Below, in pieces: positions 1 to 10,800 of a stretch of 64,000 nucleotides of DNA. The notes beneath the pieces are model-generated. The model had not been told where the DNA came from and made no database searches. It worked only from the letters and a program-made list of their open reading frames with translations. Numbering within the stretch: the stretch's first letter is position 1; every line of letters begins with the position of its first letter. Source of the DNA: Omphiscola glabra. Its lineage: Eukaryota > Mollusca > Gastropoda > Lymnaeidae. Location: contig OZ024807.1 in assembly GCA_964017045.1 (NCBI GenBank), positions 22,052,553 through 22,116,552 of the forward strand, written 5' to 3'. A program made the translations under genes and the position numbers.

Positions 1-385
1 TCCATCACATCACTGCAGGATTTGTTTGGACCACGGGCGTATTACAAACCGCAAGGTTTGTTTCGATCACTGGCCCATTACATCACCGCAATATTTGTTT
101 GGACCACGGGCCTATCACATGACCGCAAGGTTCGTTTGGAACTCGAGCCAATTACATCACCGCAAGATTATTTCGACCACGGGCCCATCATATCCCCGCA
201 AGGTTTGTTTGGACCAAGGGCCAGTCACATCCCCGCAAGGTTTGTTTGGACCACGGGCCCATTACATCCATGCAAAGTTTGTTTGAACCACGTTCTCTTC
301 ACATAACCGCAAAGTTTATTTGGACCACGGGCCTATCGCATCCCCGCAAGTTTTGCCGTGACCACGGGCCGATTACATCTTAAAC
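1..385. repeat. 37-bp minisatellite
   Basis: About ten degenerate head-to-tail copies of a 37-bp unit whose core reads GGACCACGGGCC followed by a CATCACCGCAAGG-like block. The array starts before the window. Short open frames here are a by-product of the repetition. Confidence 0.9.
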
Positions 386-635
386 GTTTGTTTCCTCGGA
401 GATCGTACAGTTTTTAAATAATGACACACCCGATTACTTTACGGTAACATTTTAAAAATAACCGAATGCATTAGTTTTTAGGGAAGAAACATTATGCACT
501 TTTAAGCAATGTTTAATATAAAACCTAAAAGTTAAAAAGGTCTATTGGATAACGAACACCCCACTATTTTTTAATTGGCGGAGGCTGAACTAAATATTGA
601 AAACTTAAAATATCTTTTTCAAAATATATTTGCAG
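386..635. other. Intronic DNA, no feature seen
   Basis: AT-rich sequence just before the first recognisable exon of copy 0. It probably belongs to the intron preceding that exon. I see no gene or repeat in it. Confidence 0.5.
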
Positions 636-789
636 AATCTGGTAAAAAATATGGAGTCTACTTGAAGGTTGTCATTCGTTTGTGTGATCAACTCATTTTT
701 ACATCAACTAAAATAGGTCAGTAACGCTTATATCAAATCAACAAGAAGATTATTTGGGATTAAAAAGAACCATATCATAAGGAAAAAAA

Positions 790-1206
790 GTTGAATGGTG
801 AATGTTGGGAGGTGAAAGTTGGGAAGTGAAATTTTGTCGGGGAGACTTGGGAGGCCAAAATTGGGAGCTGAAAGTTGGGAGGCGAAAGATGGGTGGCGAA
901 GGCCAGGAGGTGAAAGCCTTTTAAGTACTCAAATCAATCAATCAAAGCAATTAAAGCTGTGAGGTGAAACTGGCGAGAACAAAATTGGGAGGCAAAAGTT
1001 GGGTGGCAAAAGCTAGGAGATGAAAGTAGAGAGGTGAAAATGTGAGGTGACAGATGGGACATAAAGGTTGGGAGGCGAAAGTTGAGAGGCGAAAGTTGGG
1101 AGGTGAAAAATGGGAGGTGAAAGGTGGAAGGCAAAAGTAGGGTGGAAAATGTTTGGAAGTGAAATTTTGGAAGTGATTGTTGGGTGGCAAAAGTTCGAAG
1201 GCCAAA
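790..1206. repeat. 14-bp minisatellite
   Basis: Degenerate tandem copies of a 14-bp unit close to GTTGGGAGGTGAAA, inside intron 6 of copy 0. It is purine-rich on the + strand. The minus-strand open frames here are repeat artefacts. Confidence 0.85.
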
Positions 1207-1498
1207 TTTATCTAGCAAATTTTTATTATTATTATTATTTTAAAGAGGACATGTTTAAAATTATTGTTAAACACTAGCAAAAGCTTTTTGAAGACGAAGT
1301 GTTACTATTTATTCCTCACATCTCAAGGTAAAACACCGGGCAGTCCACGTCTACAAATTATATATTAAGCAAAAGACTTCAGGAAGTTGTTCTAGTGTTT
1401 AATTTCATCACTTATTAACTAATGCATTATGTATCAAATTCTAGAAACTGACATCCAATAAATGAACAACATTTGCACTTAATTTTATTTACAGAGCG

Positions 1499-1726
1499 AT
1501 GTGATTGAAATTTCACATCTTAAATTTTTAAATATAATTTGTGTGTTTTTTTTTTTATTTCATTAATTGTATAGAGGTATGCTTAAATATACATGTATAT
1601 AGATATCTATCTATCTATCTATCTATCTATACATGTATATTTAAGCATACCTCTATACAATTAATGAAATATAAAAAAACACACAAATTATATTTAAAAA
1701 TTTAAGATGTGAAATTTCAATCACAT
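1499..1726. mobile_element. Palindromic miniature element with ATCT core
   Basis: Two nearly perfect inverted arms of about 100 bp (starting ATGTGATTGAAATTTC and ending GAAATTTCAATCACAT) flank a short (ATCT)n tract. The whole unit could fold into one long hairpin. It lies in intron 6 of copy 0. The shape fits a foldback or MITE-type element; no clear target-site duplication is visible, so the superfamily is unknown. Confidence 0.75.
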
Positions 1727-3294
1727 AATAATCAGTCTTAATATATAAATATACATAAATACATATATATATATATACTAAATACTTATATCAAAATTTC
1801 TCTAAATTCCTTCATTTATATTTTTCTAAATTTCAGATGGTATTTTCAAGATAGGTCTCCTTGACCGAGATGTACGCCAAGCAGTAAGTTAAAGTTAAAC
1901 AAACACTGGCAAGCTGCTGCCATTAGGATACATGTACAAAAAATGTCGTTTGTACTTATATTTTCAACGATATAAATAATTATATTCCAAACCTTTTCCC
2001 TGATGACAAAAGGGTAGCGTCGTGTTTGGCAACAGAAATTTGCACGTAATCTATATTTTTTTTTTTTTAATGCATCATGCGTACTGAAAGCTATTATTAT
2101 TATTTTGTTCAATTTAACTCGTGGAGCTATTACGCAGTGTTACACATAACCTTTTTGGCTCGGGGTAACTTGAGCTTGTCTTTGTAAGTTTAATAAAATT
2201 GATGATATATAATATGAGAGGGCCATTGCGTGTATTAATCTAGCAAATTTGATAAATACACAATATTGGTTTAGAACGCCAAGTTAAAGAAACTTCATTA
2301 ATGCTGGGGAAAAACCCTCTCGCCAAGAATTTAACCAGTTTTAGAGATACCGTTTGATCCAATTTTACAAAATTATTCTTTTTGTTTTGAATTCCTTTTT
2401 CCTTAAAAAAACATTTTTTCATAAACATACTTCGGAAATGATCTGTAAAAAATAAAAATAAAAATAATCAAATTAAAATGATCAAATAGCAAAAAGGTGA
2501 ATACTGTTTAATAGTAGTTTTTTTTTAAACATTTTTTTAAAAACTCTTTCATGTGGAAATTGTTAACTATTTTCTCTAAAGGATAACTTTTTGAAGAATA
2601 AATACAGTGTCTTAAAGGTCTTATTAAAACTATAATAAACATACGAAAGACTAAACACGGGGAAAAAAGGCTACCTATATTTTTGGAATAAAATCGTATT
2701 TTAAAAAAAAAATTTTTTTTAGAAAATCCCTACGTATTTTATGTTCCTCAGAATCCCAAGCCTGTAGAAGTACCTAGTAAGTATATTAACAATTAGTGAG
2801 GTAGCAATGCAATTAATAAATATTTTTAAATTTTGAAAATTATTTAATCAAGAAATGTAACGCTCACAAATACACACACATACATATTATTATGTAACTA
2901 TATATCATCGTATATGGTCCCCTCATAAATTACACATATATACATTCCCCTTTCGATTTATGAACAAATTTATAATAATTAAAAGTATATCATAATTTGA
3001 ATGTTTACGAATTATAGAGAACAGAGTAGCTGTCGAGGCGATACATGTGCCACAAGGCGGTACGAATGTCAAAGCCCAAATTGAACACAAAATCGAAGAC
3101 GACTGAAAAATCGGGGCAGGAGTAAAATGGGGCACGAACAGAGACCCAGTTTTTGGAGTTTGGACATCTTTTGATTTCAAATAAACTTCATGAAATGGTT
3201 TATTTGAGAAAACAGTCAGCTGCACCAGTTAATAAACTACAAGTTATGAACAGAATTAAAATCGTTGACACGCCTTACTATTTTATGTTGCAAC

Positions 3295-3490
3295 CAATGT
3301 TCCCTCTAAGGTTTGCTGGTTCGTGTGAAAAAATCATCAAGTTGTGTGCAAAGTAAAACTTTGCAGAGTGCAGCGTATCTGTTCGAAATTATTTTTATAA
3401 AAATTTGCTTCGGGGATGCTCAAAACTGCTGCGCGGCATCTGTGAGTTACCTGCGCGGCCGCGCAGCCGCGCAGCTTAAAGGGAACATTG
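3295..3490. mobile_element. hAT-type MITE (196 bp)
   Basis: Terminal inverted repeats begin CAATGTTCCCTCTAAG and end AAAGGGAACATTG. The element is bounded by a perfect 8-bp duplication GTTGCAAC at 3287-3294 and 3491-3498, the duplication size of hAT transposons. A GC-rich GCGCGGCCGCGCAG block sits near the right end. It lies between copy 0 and gene A. Confidence 0.85.
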
Positions 3491-3563
3491 GTTGCAACAT
3501 ATAAACAATTGTGTGTGTGCTTTTCATTGGTTGCAACATATAAACAATTGTGTGTGTGCTTTT
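3486..3563. repeat. 39-bp direct duplication over a MITE boundary
   Basis: A 39-bp segment (3486-3524) is repeated at once (3525-3563). It includes the last bases of the hAT MITE and its right target duplication, so it arose after the insertion. Confidence 0.85.
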
Positions 3564-4178
3564 GAATCCATTATATTAACCTCGCTTTTGGTCCGTTGTT
3601 TCTTAATGGCGAAAAGTTCGGACGGCTAATCGACCTATTTACTATCAACACATCGAACTGAAACTTCGCGCCTAGACTCTTATAGATGTGTTACCGACGA
3701 CAACACATTTCATCAAACTTTCAGCCCCGATCCGCATCCCAGACCTCTCAAAATCAGTGTTTCTTTTTTGTCAGGGGGAATGGGAAGGAAATGTAATGCA
3801 GCCGATTTCATTAAAACAAAATTTCCCGATAACTGAGCTAAATGAGATGCATTTAAAAAAATGAATACATATCGCACGTGCGTAAAGTGCATATTTTTGT
3901 TTTCTTTTTCTTTTCTAAAAATAATCGGTGTAATAAATCTGTTGATTGCAAAAAACGTTACTGCGTGTGTATTGCAAAGAATTCAGATCATATCCGAGGT
4001 AATAAATGCTGTCACAGCTTTTTATTAAACTTCATCAAAGCTTTATATTAATAATTTTGTTTGGCTCATTTAACTATATTTTGTATTGCATCGCTCTAGA
4101 AAAATAAATGTAATGTCTGGGAAGCAACATACGTGGCAGCCGAATATCATTCACGTTCAGACGTATACAAAACATACG
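3564..4178. other. Upstream flank shared with gene B
   Basis: No gene seen. Parts, such as AATCCATTATATTAAC near 3567, recur at about 20055 upstream of gene B, marking the 5' part of the segmental duplication. Confidence 0.55.
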
Positions 4179-4460
4179 CAATTGAACGTATACAAATCAT
4201 TGAAACATTAATTGAACGTATACAAATCATTGAAACATTAATTGAACGTTTACAAATCATTGAAACATTAATTGAACGTATACAAATCATTTAAACAGTA
4301 TTTGAACGTATACAAATCATAGAAACATTAATTGAATGTATACCAATCATTTAAACAGTATTTGAACGTATACAAATCATTGAAACATTATTTGAAAGTA
4401 TACCAATTATTTAAACATTAATTGAACATACACAAATCATTTAAACATCAATGGAACGTA
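4179..4460. repeat. 30-bp minisatellite upstream of gene A
   Basis: About nine copies of a 30-bp unit containing GAACGTATACAAATCATT and AAACATTA. Scattered degenerate relatives occur upstream of gene B (about 20720-20810), so it was already in the duplicated flank. Confidence 0.85.
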
Positions 4461-4639
4461 TAAAAAAACACGTACATATCAATCGGGGCAGTAGTGTTGA
4501 AGCCATTTTACAATGATTTTTGTTTCCCTTGATTAAATCAGGTTTAATAAAATAACAAAAAAATTACTATCTAAAGGGAAGTTCGTTGTTTACGGAAAAA
4601 ATGGCAAAAAATGGCCAAACCATGATGAAATAAGCGTAT

Positions 4640-4754
4640 CGGAAAATGAAAATTGACACCCTAGGTAAAGGAGCTGGTGTCGTTTCTGAAATTAAACGAC
4701 AGCACGCGACAAGTCCGGCTTGATTGTTTTCGTCACACAACAATTGTATAAATA
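4640..4754 (+). promoter_or_regulatory. Promoter of gene A: conserved upstream box and TATA box
   Basis: TATAAATA at 4747-4754 lies 89 bp before the chosen ATG. Upstream, about 4701-4736, is a block conserved in genes A, B and C: CACGCG, then AAGTCCGG, then TTTCGTCAC ending about ten bases before the TATA box. A second shared block, AAAGGAGCTGGT, occurs in A and B. Conservation while flanking DNA drifts suggests real regulatory sites. The bound factor is unknown. Confidence 0.75.
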
Positions 4755-4842
4755 AGGTGAGTGCAGCGTGGACTATTACCTTGTCCTTGAAGGCACTGCA
4801 GATACGAGGGAGACACAAATGGACGTTCAAAGATCAACACCA

Positions 4843-7800
4843 ATGAGAGCTTGCGTGTTGTTTGTGTGGCTGTTGAACGTAGCGTCGGGCTACCATTCGG
4901 TGAGTCCTGTTACTTGTATACGTATTTAAATGTTTAAAAATGAAAGAAGCTCTTTTATTAAAATGTGTTATAGAGATGAAGATTCAACACCCCCCCCCCC
5001 CCATACCCCATCTTTGTTGGTGTGTGTGTGTGTGGTTTATTTAGATAAAATAAGAATGAAAAAAAAAACAAAAAAAACACCAAAAAAAACCACCAAAAAA
5101 AAACAACAAACAAACAAACAACATGTTTTGGTTGCCTCTTTTTTTATATAATATAAACAAGTGTACATATATACTAAATTATTGGTATGTGATTTACTTA
5201 AAATGCTCGCACGTTTATTGGTTTTTAGTATTTTACTCCCCCCATTATAGTCAAAGCACCAAAGGATGTTTTATTCATTTAAAGCAGTGGTTCTCAAGCT
5301 GTACCTTGCCACCCTTTTGGGGCGTCGAACGGCGATTACGCAGATTCACCTAAGACCATCGGAAAACTAATATTTCTTTAGTAGCAATGGACATAACTTT
5401 ATGTTTGGTGGTAACCACAAGCTGAGGAACTGTATTAAAGTATGGTGGCATTAGGAAAGTTGGGAACCACTGCTTTAAATTGTGTCGTTCTTTCATTGTA
5501 TTTTGGATTTTCGAGGGAAAACCACTTATTTGAATTTTAGTTACTTTCAATTAAATTAAGGAAGTGACTATTTGTACCCGGGCACGGTAAAATAAACCCA
5601 GACACGTAGCGCCGACATTCGCACCCGGGTACCATTAGACTCAATGTTATTCGGATGTCATTTGTAGTAGTTTATTTTAGTTAAAATGAATAATTAAGTT
5701 TACAAACATATATTCCATTTAATTATCATTCATTTAATTCCTCATTTTGTCTTACAAACCCATCAATAATATTTTAAATCGTTTTTTTATTCCAACCTCT
5801 CACTTCTGGTACTCGGGTACCAATAGGTTCATCCTTAAAGTAATGTTGATACAAAATATACTGTGGACTTTAACATCTCACCATTTGTTTACCTTTGGTT
5901 TTCAACTTAAGGGCGGTATCGGTAACAACGGAGGAGGAATTGGTGGAGGAAGAAGCTGGGGAGGGGGCAATGGTGGAGACTTCGGTGGTGGAGTTGTAAG
6001 TCGAGACGCCCCTCCAGATGACATTTATGATAAATCCTATGTCCCCGAAAAAATTAAGGTGCTTCTTGGACACGCTGTGTCAGGTAATTGCAATCTCATT
6101 GTTATCTTTTTTAAAAAGTAATATGTTCAGGTATCCTACATTTTAGTTAGTCTCAATGTACAGGTAAAATGTGATGAGTTTATAAGAGGTTATAAATGAT
6201 TACGTATTTTATTAATGATTTTACTGAGTACAGCCTTTATTTCAACATTTTAATTTTATAAAAATTAAATTGCCTCTAAGACAAAATTCATCAACAACAA
6301 ATTAATAAAGTGTTAAAGAATTTAACGAAAGTAATTTTTGTAATTTTTTTATTTCCTGTTGTGAAAATATAAAAACCATTCTAAATTGTAATTATACAAA
6401 ATTTGATGTTTTTTGTTGTTCTATTTTTACTAATTTTTTTTATATACACTTTGAGAGTATTCAAAATATAAAAGTATTGTAAAAATTCCCATAATGTTGT
6501 TATTTAATGTAATTGAAAGGGTGAATAGTACTTTTAAATAATGAAATAACACTTACACTTTAATGTAATATATACGTTTATTGTGCATCCTATTGGTGTG
6601 TGTGTGTCTGTGTGCGTGTTTGGTTATAACACTCATATCAAGGAGATACAACCGAATGAATATTCCTATTTTATACACCAAAACCAAAGAAAAGATCACA
6701 AATAATAACAGAATCCTTACTATCTATCTAATTCCACACTTTCAACTACACCTAAATACAATCCTACTCATCCCCTTCAACCTTCACCGTGAATGTATTT
6801 TGGTTCAACTCAATTAATAAAAAAACTAATCAATGTAATGTTTCCCTAAACCAGACTCCTCAATCTGAACACTAAAATACACCCCTTACCCCGCTAAACA
6901 GCACTCCTCAACTACACCTGCCAATTACACCTGCCAACTACACCGGCCAACTGCACCTGCCAACTGCACCTGCCAACTACACCTGCCAACTACACCTGCC
7001 AACTACACCTGCCAACTACACCTGCCAACTACACCTGCCAACTGCACCTGCCAACTACACCTGCCAACTACACCTGCCAACTGCACCTGCCAACTACACC
7101 TGCCAACTACACCTGCCAACTACACCTGCCAACTACACCTGCCAACTACACCTGCCAACTACACCTGCCAACTACACCTGCCAACTACACCTGCCAACTG
7201 CACCTGCCAACTACACCTGCCAACTACACCTGCCAACTACACCCCTCAATTACCCCCCTCAACCACACCCCTCAACAACACTCACAAATTACACCCTTTA
7301 GACACACCAGCCAACTACCCCCTTAAAACACACCCGTCAACTACACCCAAAATGGAACATAAACACCAACGTGCTCTACCCAACATACAACAACCTCTTG
7401 CCCCACTTAAACCTTACCCTCAATCTACACTCATAATGCTCACATTTTTTAATATCACTTCGTCCTCTCATACATCAATAATTCCCATCGCTTTACTCCA
7501 GCTAACTTAATTAGTTTACTCACTCCCTTGTCAGCACATACACGTCCACTACAACAGACATTACTGTATAGCATTTAATGACAAAACCGTAGTTGTTGAC
7601 TACATAAAAACATTTCTCTTTTAACAAAGCCCCACCATCCCTATTGTATTTATTTATTTTTCATTTTTTTAAATTTTCTTTTAACGCCAATACATTTCTC
7701 ATATCAAAAGACTGAAAAATCAAAATCATTTTCAATATGCCCCGTTGAGGCCAGTAGGGCTCACACCTGGAAACACACATTTAATGTAGTTGCACATATT

Positions 7801-10800
7801 ATGTAACAAATACAAAAGGGAACATGTAAAATTGATAATTTACATTTCACAATAAGGTATTGAGAAATCATGTACAATGCAACTTTTTGTTAGTATTCAA
7901 TTAATGTTACAACGCTACTGAACGCACCGTTATCATCAATCATACACACAAAAACACAAATGTGTAGACAAGACGCGATGACACGCGCGTTTTAGCGTAG
8001 TTGTGCACATTTCATTTAAGCTAAATTCGTTCACATTCAGTTTCGCTTCTTTAGGTCTTTCAGTAGACAAAATGGTGAATCTCTGTAACACGATTAAGGC
8101 TGGGGCCCAGGTTCAGTTGGATACGGGTGGAGAGACAGGTAAGTACATGTTATTATTTTTATTCTGGTTTACATTGTGTGTGTACCAAAATTGGAAAAAA
8201 AAAAGGAAATCGTTAAAAATCAATATACATATGTAAATTCAATTCCTGAAGCTAGGTTAAGACCACGGGAGTAAACCCAAACTAAAATCCGGAGATCGAA
8301 ACCCGAAGTCAATCTGACGCTGATACCGATGTCATTTTGACAACTCATCAAAGCAGTCAGAGCCAAGTGGTATTAACACTTGCCATTCCCTTGGGTCCAC
8401 TGGCTGTATGGAGATTGGGGATTTGCTGCATTGGGCAACAGGCGGTCTCCATAAAACACCACCAAGCTTAGTAGCTGCATTGCTGATGAAACTTCAGGAG
8501 GAGCAGAGCGTTTTGCAAAGCAAGCAACAAAAGGAATATTACGAAATATCAAATTAAACCTAAAGTCAAGGTTCTCTTGGGTGAAATTCGTTATCCTAAG
8601 CCATCTGATAATGCCCATAGTTACCACATCGTTTTACTAAGACAGAGGCTCCATATATGTATATTCAGCGATAATCTAAACATTAGTGTCAGACTTGATA
8701 AAGAAATTGCCCCTATTTCTGAGTAATTCATCATTATATTAAAATTAAAAAAAATTCTTAGGTGAGGAGATAAGTTGAATTTTTTCTTGCTTGCATTTTC
8801 CTCTTTTTTTTCTTTCTTTTAAACACATTTGAATGATGTGACTTTACTATTTATAAACGTAGATTGCCTTAAGGCAGGGGTGGGCAAACTACGGCCCGAG
8901 GGCCGCATGCGGCCCGGCTACTGATATTATGCGGCCCTCGAAGGCATTTAGAAATATTAAAAAATACTTTGTGTTGAATTTATTTTGTTGAATTTTACAG
9001 AATTTCACGTACCTTTATGATTGTTTAACATTTTTGATCAAATTTCTTTCTAATTTTCTACTTTGTAAACAGTCCTTGCCTTTTGTCATGTAGTGCTAAA
9101 ATGCGAATTTACCCATTTTAAAAAAGAGAAAGGTTTATCGACATGTAAAAATTGGACATAATATACATGCGGCCCCCAAATAGCTTTACATTTGCCAATG
9201 TGGCCCTCGGCACAAAAAGTTTGCCCATCCCTGCCTTAAGGCCTTAAAACCAATTATATTAATATCTATAGCTTTTTTTTTTTTTTTTTTTAAATCATAA
9301 AACACACAAAAGTAAAGGTAAATGATGGTGTATGTATTCTTTGTACATAAACACACACAAAAAAAAACCAGACAGTGATTTGACACGTATATAACGTAGA
9401 TCAGGATTGGTATCTCCATATATAGGACTAATTCTACCTTACATAGATTTTGTACTTTACTAACATGCATAAAATCATTTACATATAAACACATTTACCA
9501 ATAAACACGGCTGTTGAGTATGGTATTCATGTAAACCATGTTGAAGATACTTTTTATTTGTTTATAAATTGTGTAGTATCAGATGAGGAAGCCGATGCGG
9601 TATTGAGGGAAATGGCTTTGAATTATCCGTCAATCTCACCCGCAGACTTACTGAATTCAGGTAAAGTATGAATTGCATTTTAATAAAAAGAAATGAGAAC
9701 TAAACATTTCTTTTTAAAGTAAAATAATAACTATTTATACCTTTTTTAATTAAATATGTTATTTTGTATATGTTATATAGGTGCAACAAATAATTTTAAC
9801 AAGAAACATTTATTAGGAAAAGCATTAATGACTTATTATCAAAAATAAATAGTATTTGTCTGCAGTTTATCCCTTGTTCTTTACATTCATTGTTTCAAAC
9901 GCATGACCATTTGCAGTGAGGTTAAAAAGTGACTTACCATGAATACTTGAATGGCCGAGTACAAAAAGTATATAATGTACTTTTTTTTTCAAAAATGAGT
10001 TAGGACAAGCATTTTATTTGATTACCTCCCCTGAATCATTCCCGAAAATATCATTCATGAAAATTGTGCACACGTGTTTGATACAGAGTTACCTCGAGCA
10101 GCTTTTAAGATATTTAAATAAGAATTTACAAACTTTAAACTCTTTTTTCTCTCAAATCTGCAAAAATACAAATATGTACCTTTTCTACTTGGCCCTTCAC
10201 TTGTTTGTTTCTGTTTCAAATGAAGTAATGAATTGGGTTATATCTCATACAACGATTCAGATGCTCAGGTGAACGAGGAGTACAGAGTGACTACAGCTTT
10301 AAAAATATTAAAGGAATGCGCTGAGAAAATAAAAACACATCAAGGTAAAACAGTTTTCGGCAGCCCTTTAATTATTTTTTTGTCCCTTGAGTATCGTAGA
10401 AGGATTTAGAAATTAATAGCTACTATACCCAACGAAACGCCGGTTAGTGTTAGGAAAAATCATTTACATCCTAATCAGCTCACATTATGTTTAAGGGCCC
10501 TGTAAAAATTAAAAAAATTAAAAAAAATTAATTTCGTAAAGGGTTAACCCCACAAAAAAAAATGCATTAAAATAGAACTATTCTAAAATTAAAGGGTAAA
10601 CACTGCTGAACCCATGCTATTACATATAAGTGTCGAACTTGGCCAGACACAAAATTCCTTTCTGAAGGACCCATAGATTTGTTAAAAGTTGTCCCATTAA
10701 AATATATATATATATACACATATCATAAAGCTAAGTACGTTTATCACTTAAATGAAAACAATGATGCAGTCGGGTAGAAATGTTAGTGAAAACCACTGAC

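Larger units (their letters stand above)
636..3184 (+). pseudogene. Copy 0: 3' half of a tandem-family gene, four exons, in-frame TGA
   Basis: Four exons match exons 6-9 of copies A and C in order, phase and splice sites: 636-716, 1837-1883, 2752-2776 and 3018-3184. Exon 6 keeps the KYGVYLKVVIRLCD motif. Exon 7 ends RDVRQA where A and B have DVNKR, and exon 8 reads NPKPVEVP where A and B have NLMRRQ, so both basic cleavage sites are absent. Exon 9 keeps the RV.V.A pattern at its start and ends in FDFK, but a TGA at 3104-3106 stops it 26 codons early, probably from a Trp codon. An AATAAA overlaps the terminal TAA (3180-3185). Exons 1-5 lie outside the window. This could be a pseudogene or a gene for a shortened, uncleaved protein. 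The exon assignment is firm by homology; the pseudogene status is inference. Confidence 0.7.

Noticed and set aside
3104..3106. TGA as a selenocysteine codon in copy 0
   Set aside because: No Cys or selenocysteine at this place in paralogues; a change from a Trp codon is simpler.
6905..7246. CRISPR-like regular repeats here and elsewhere
   Set aside because: Units are directly tandem with no unique spacers, and the DNA is eukaryotic.
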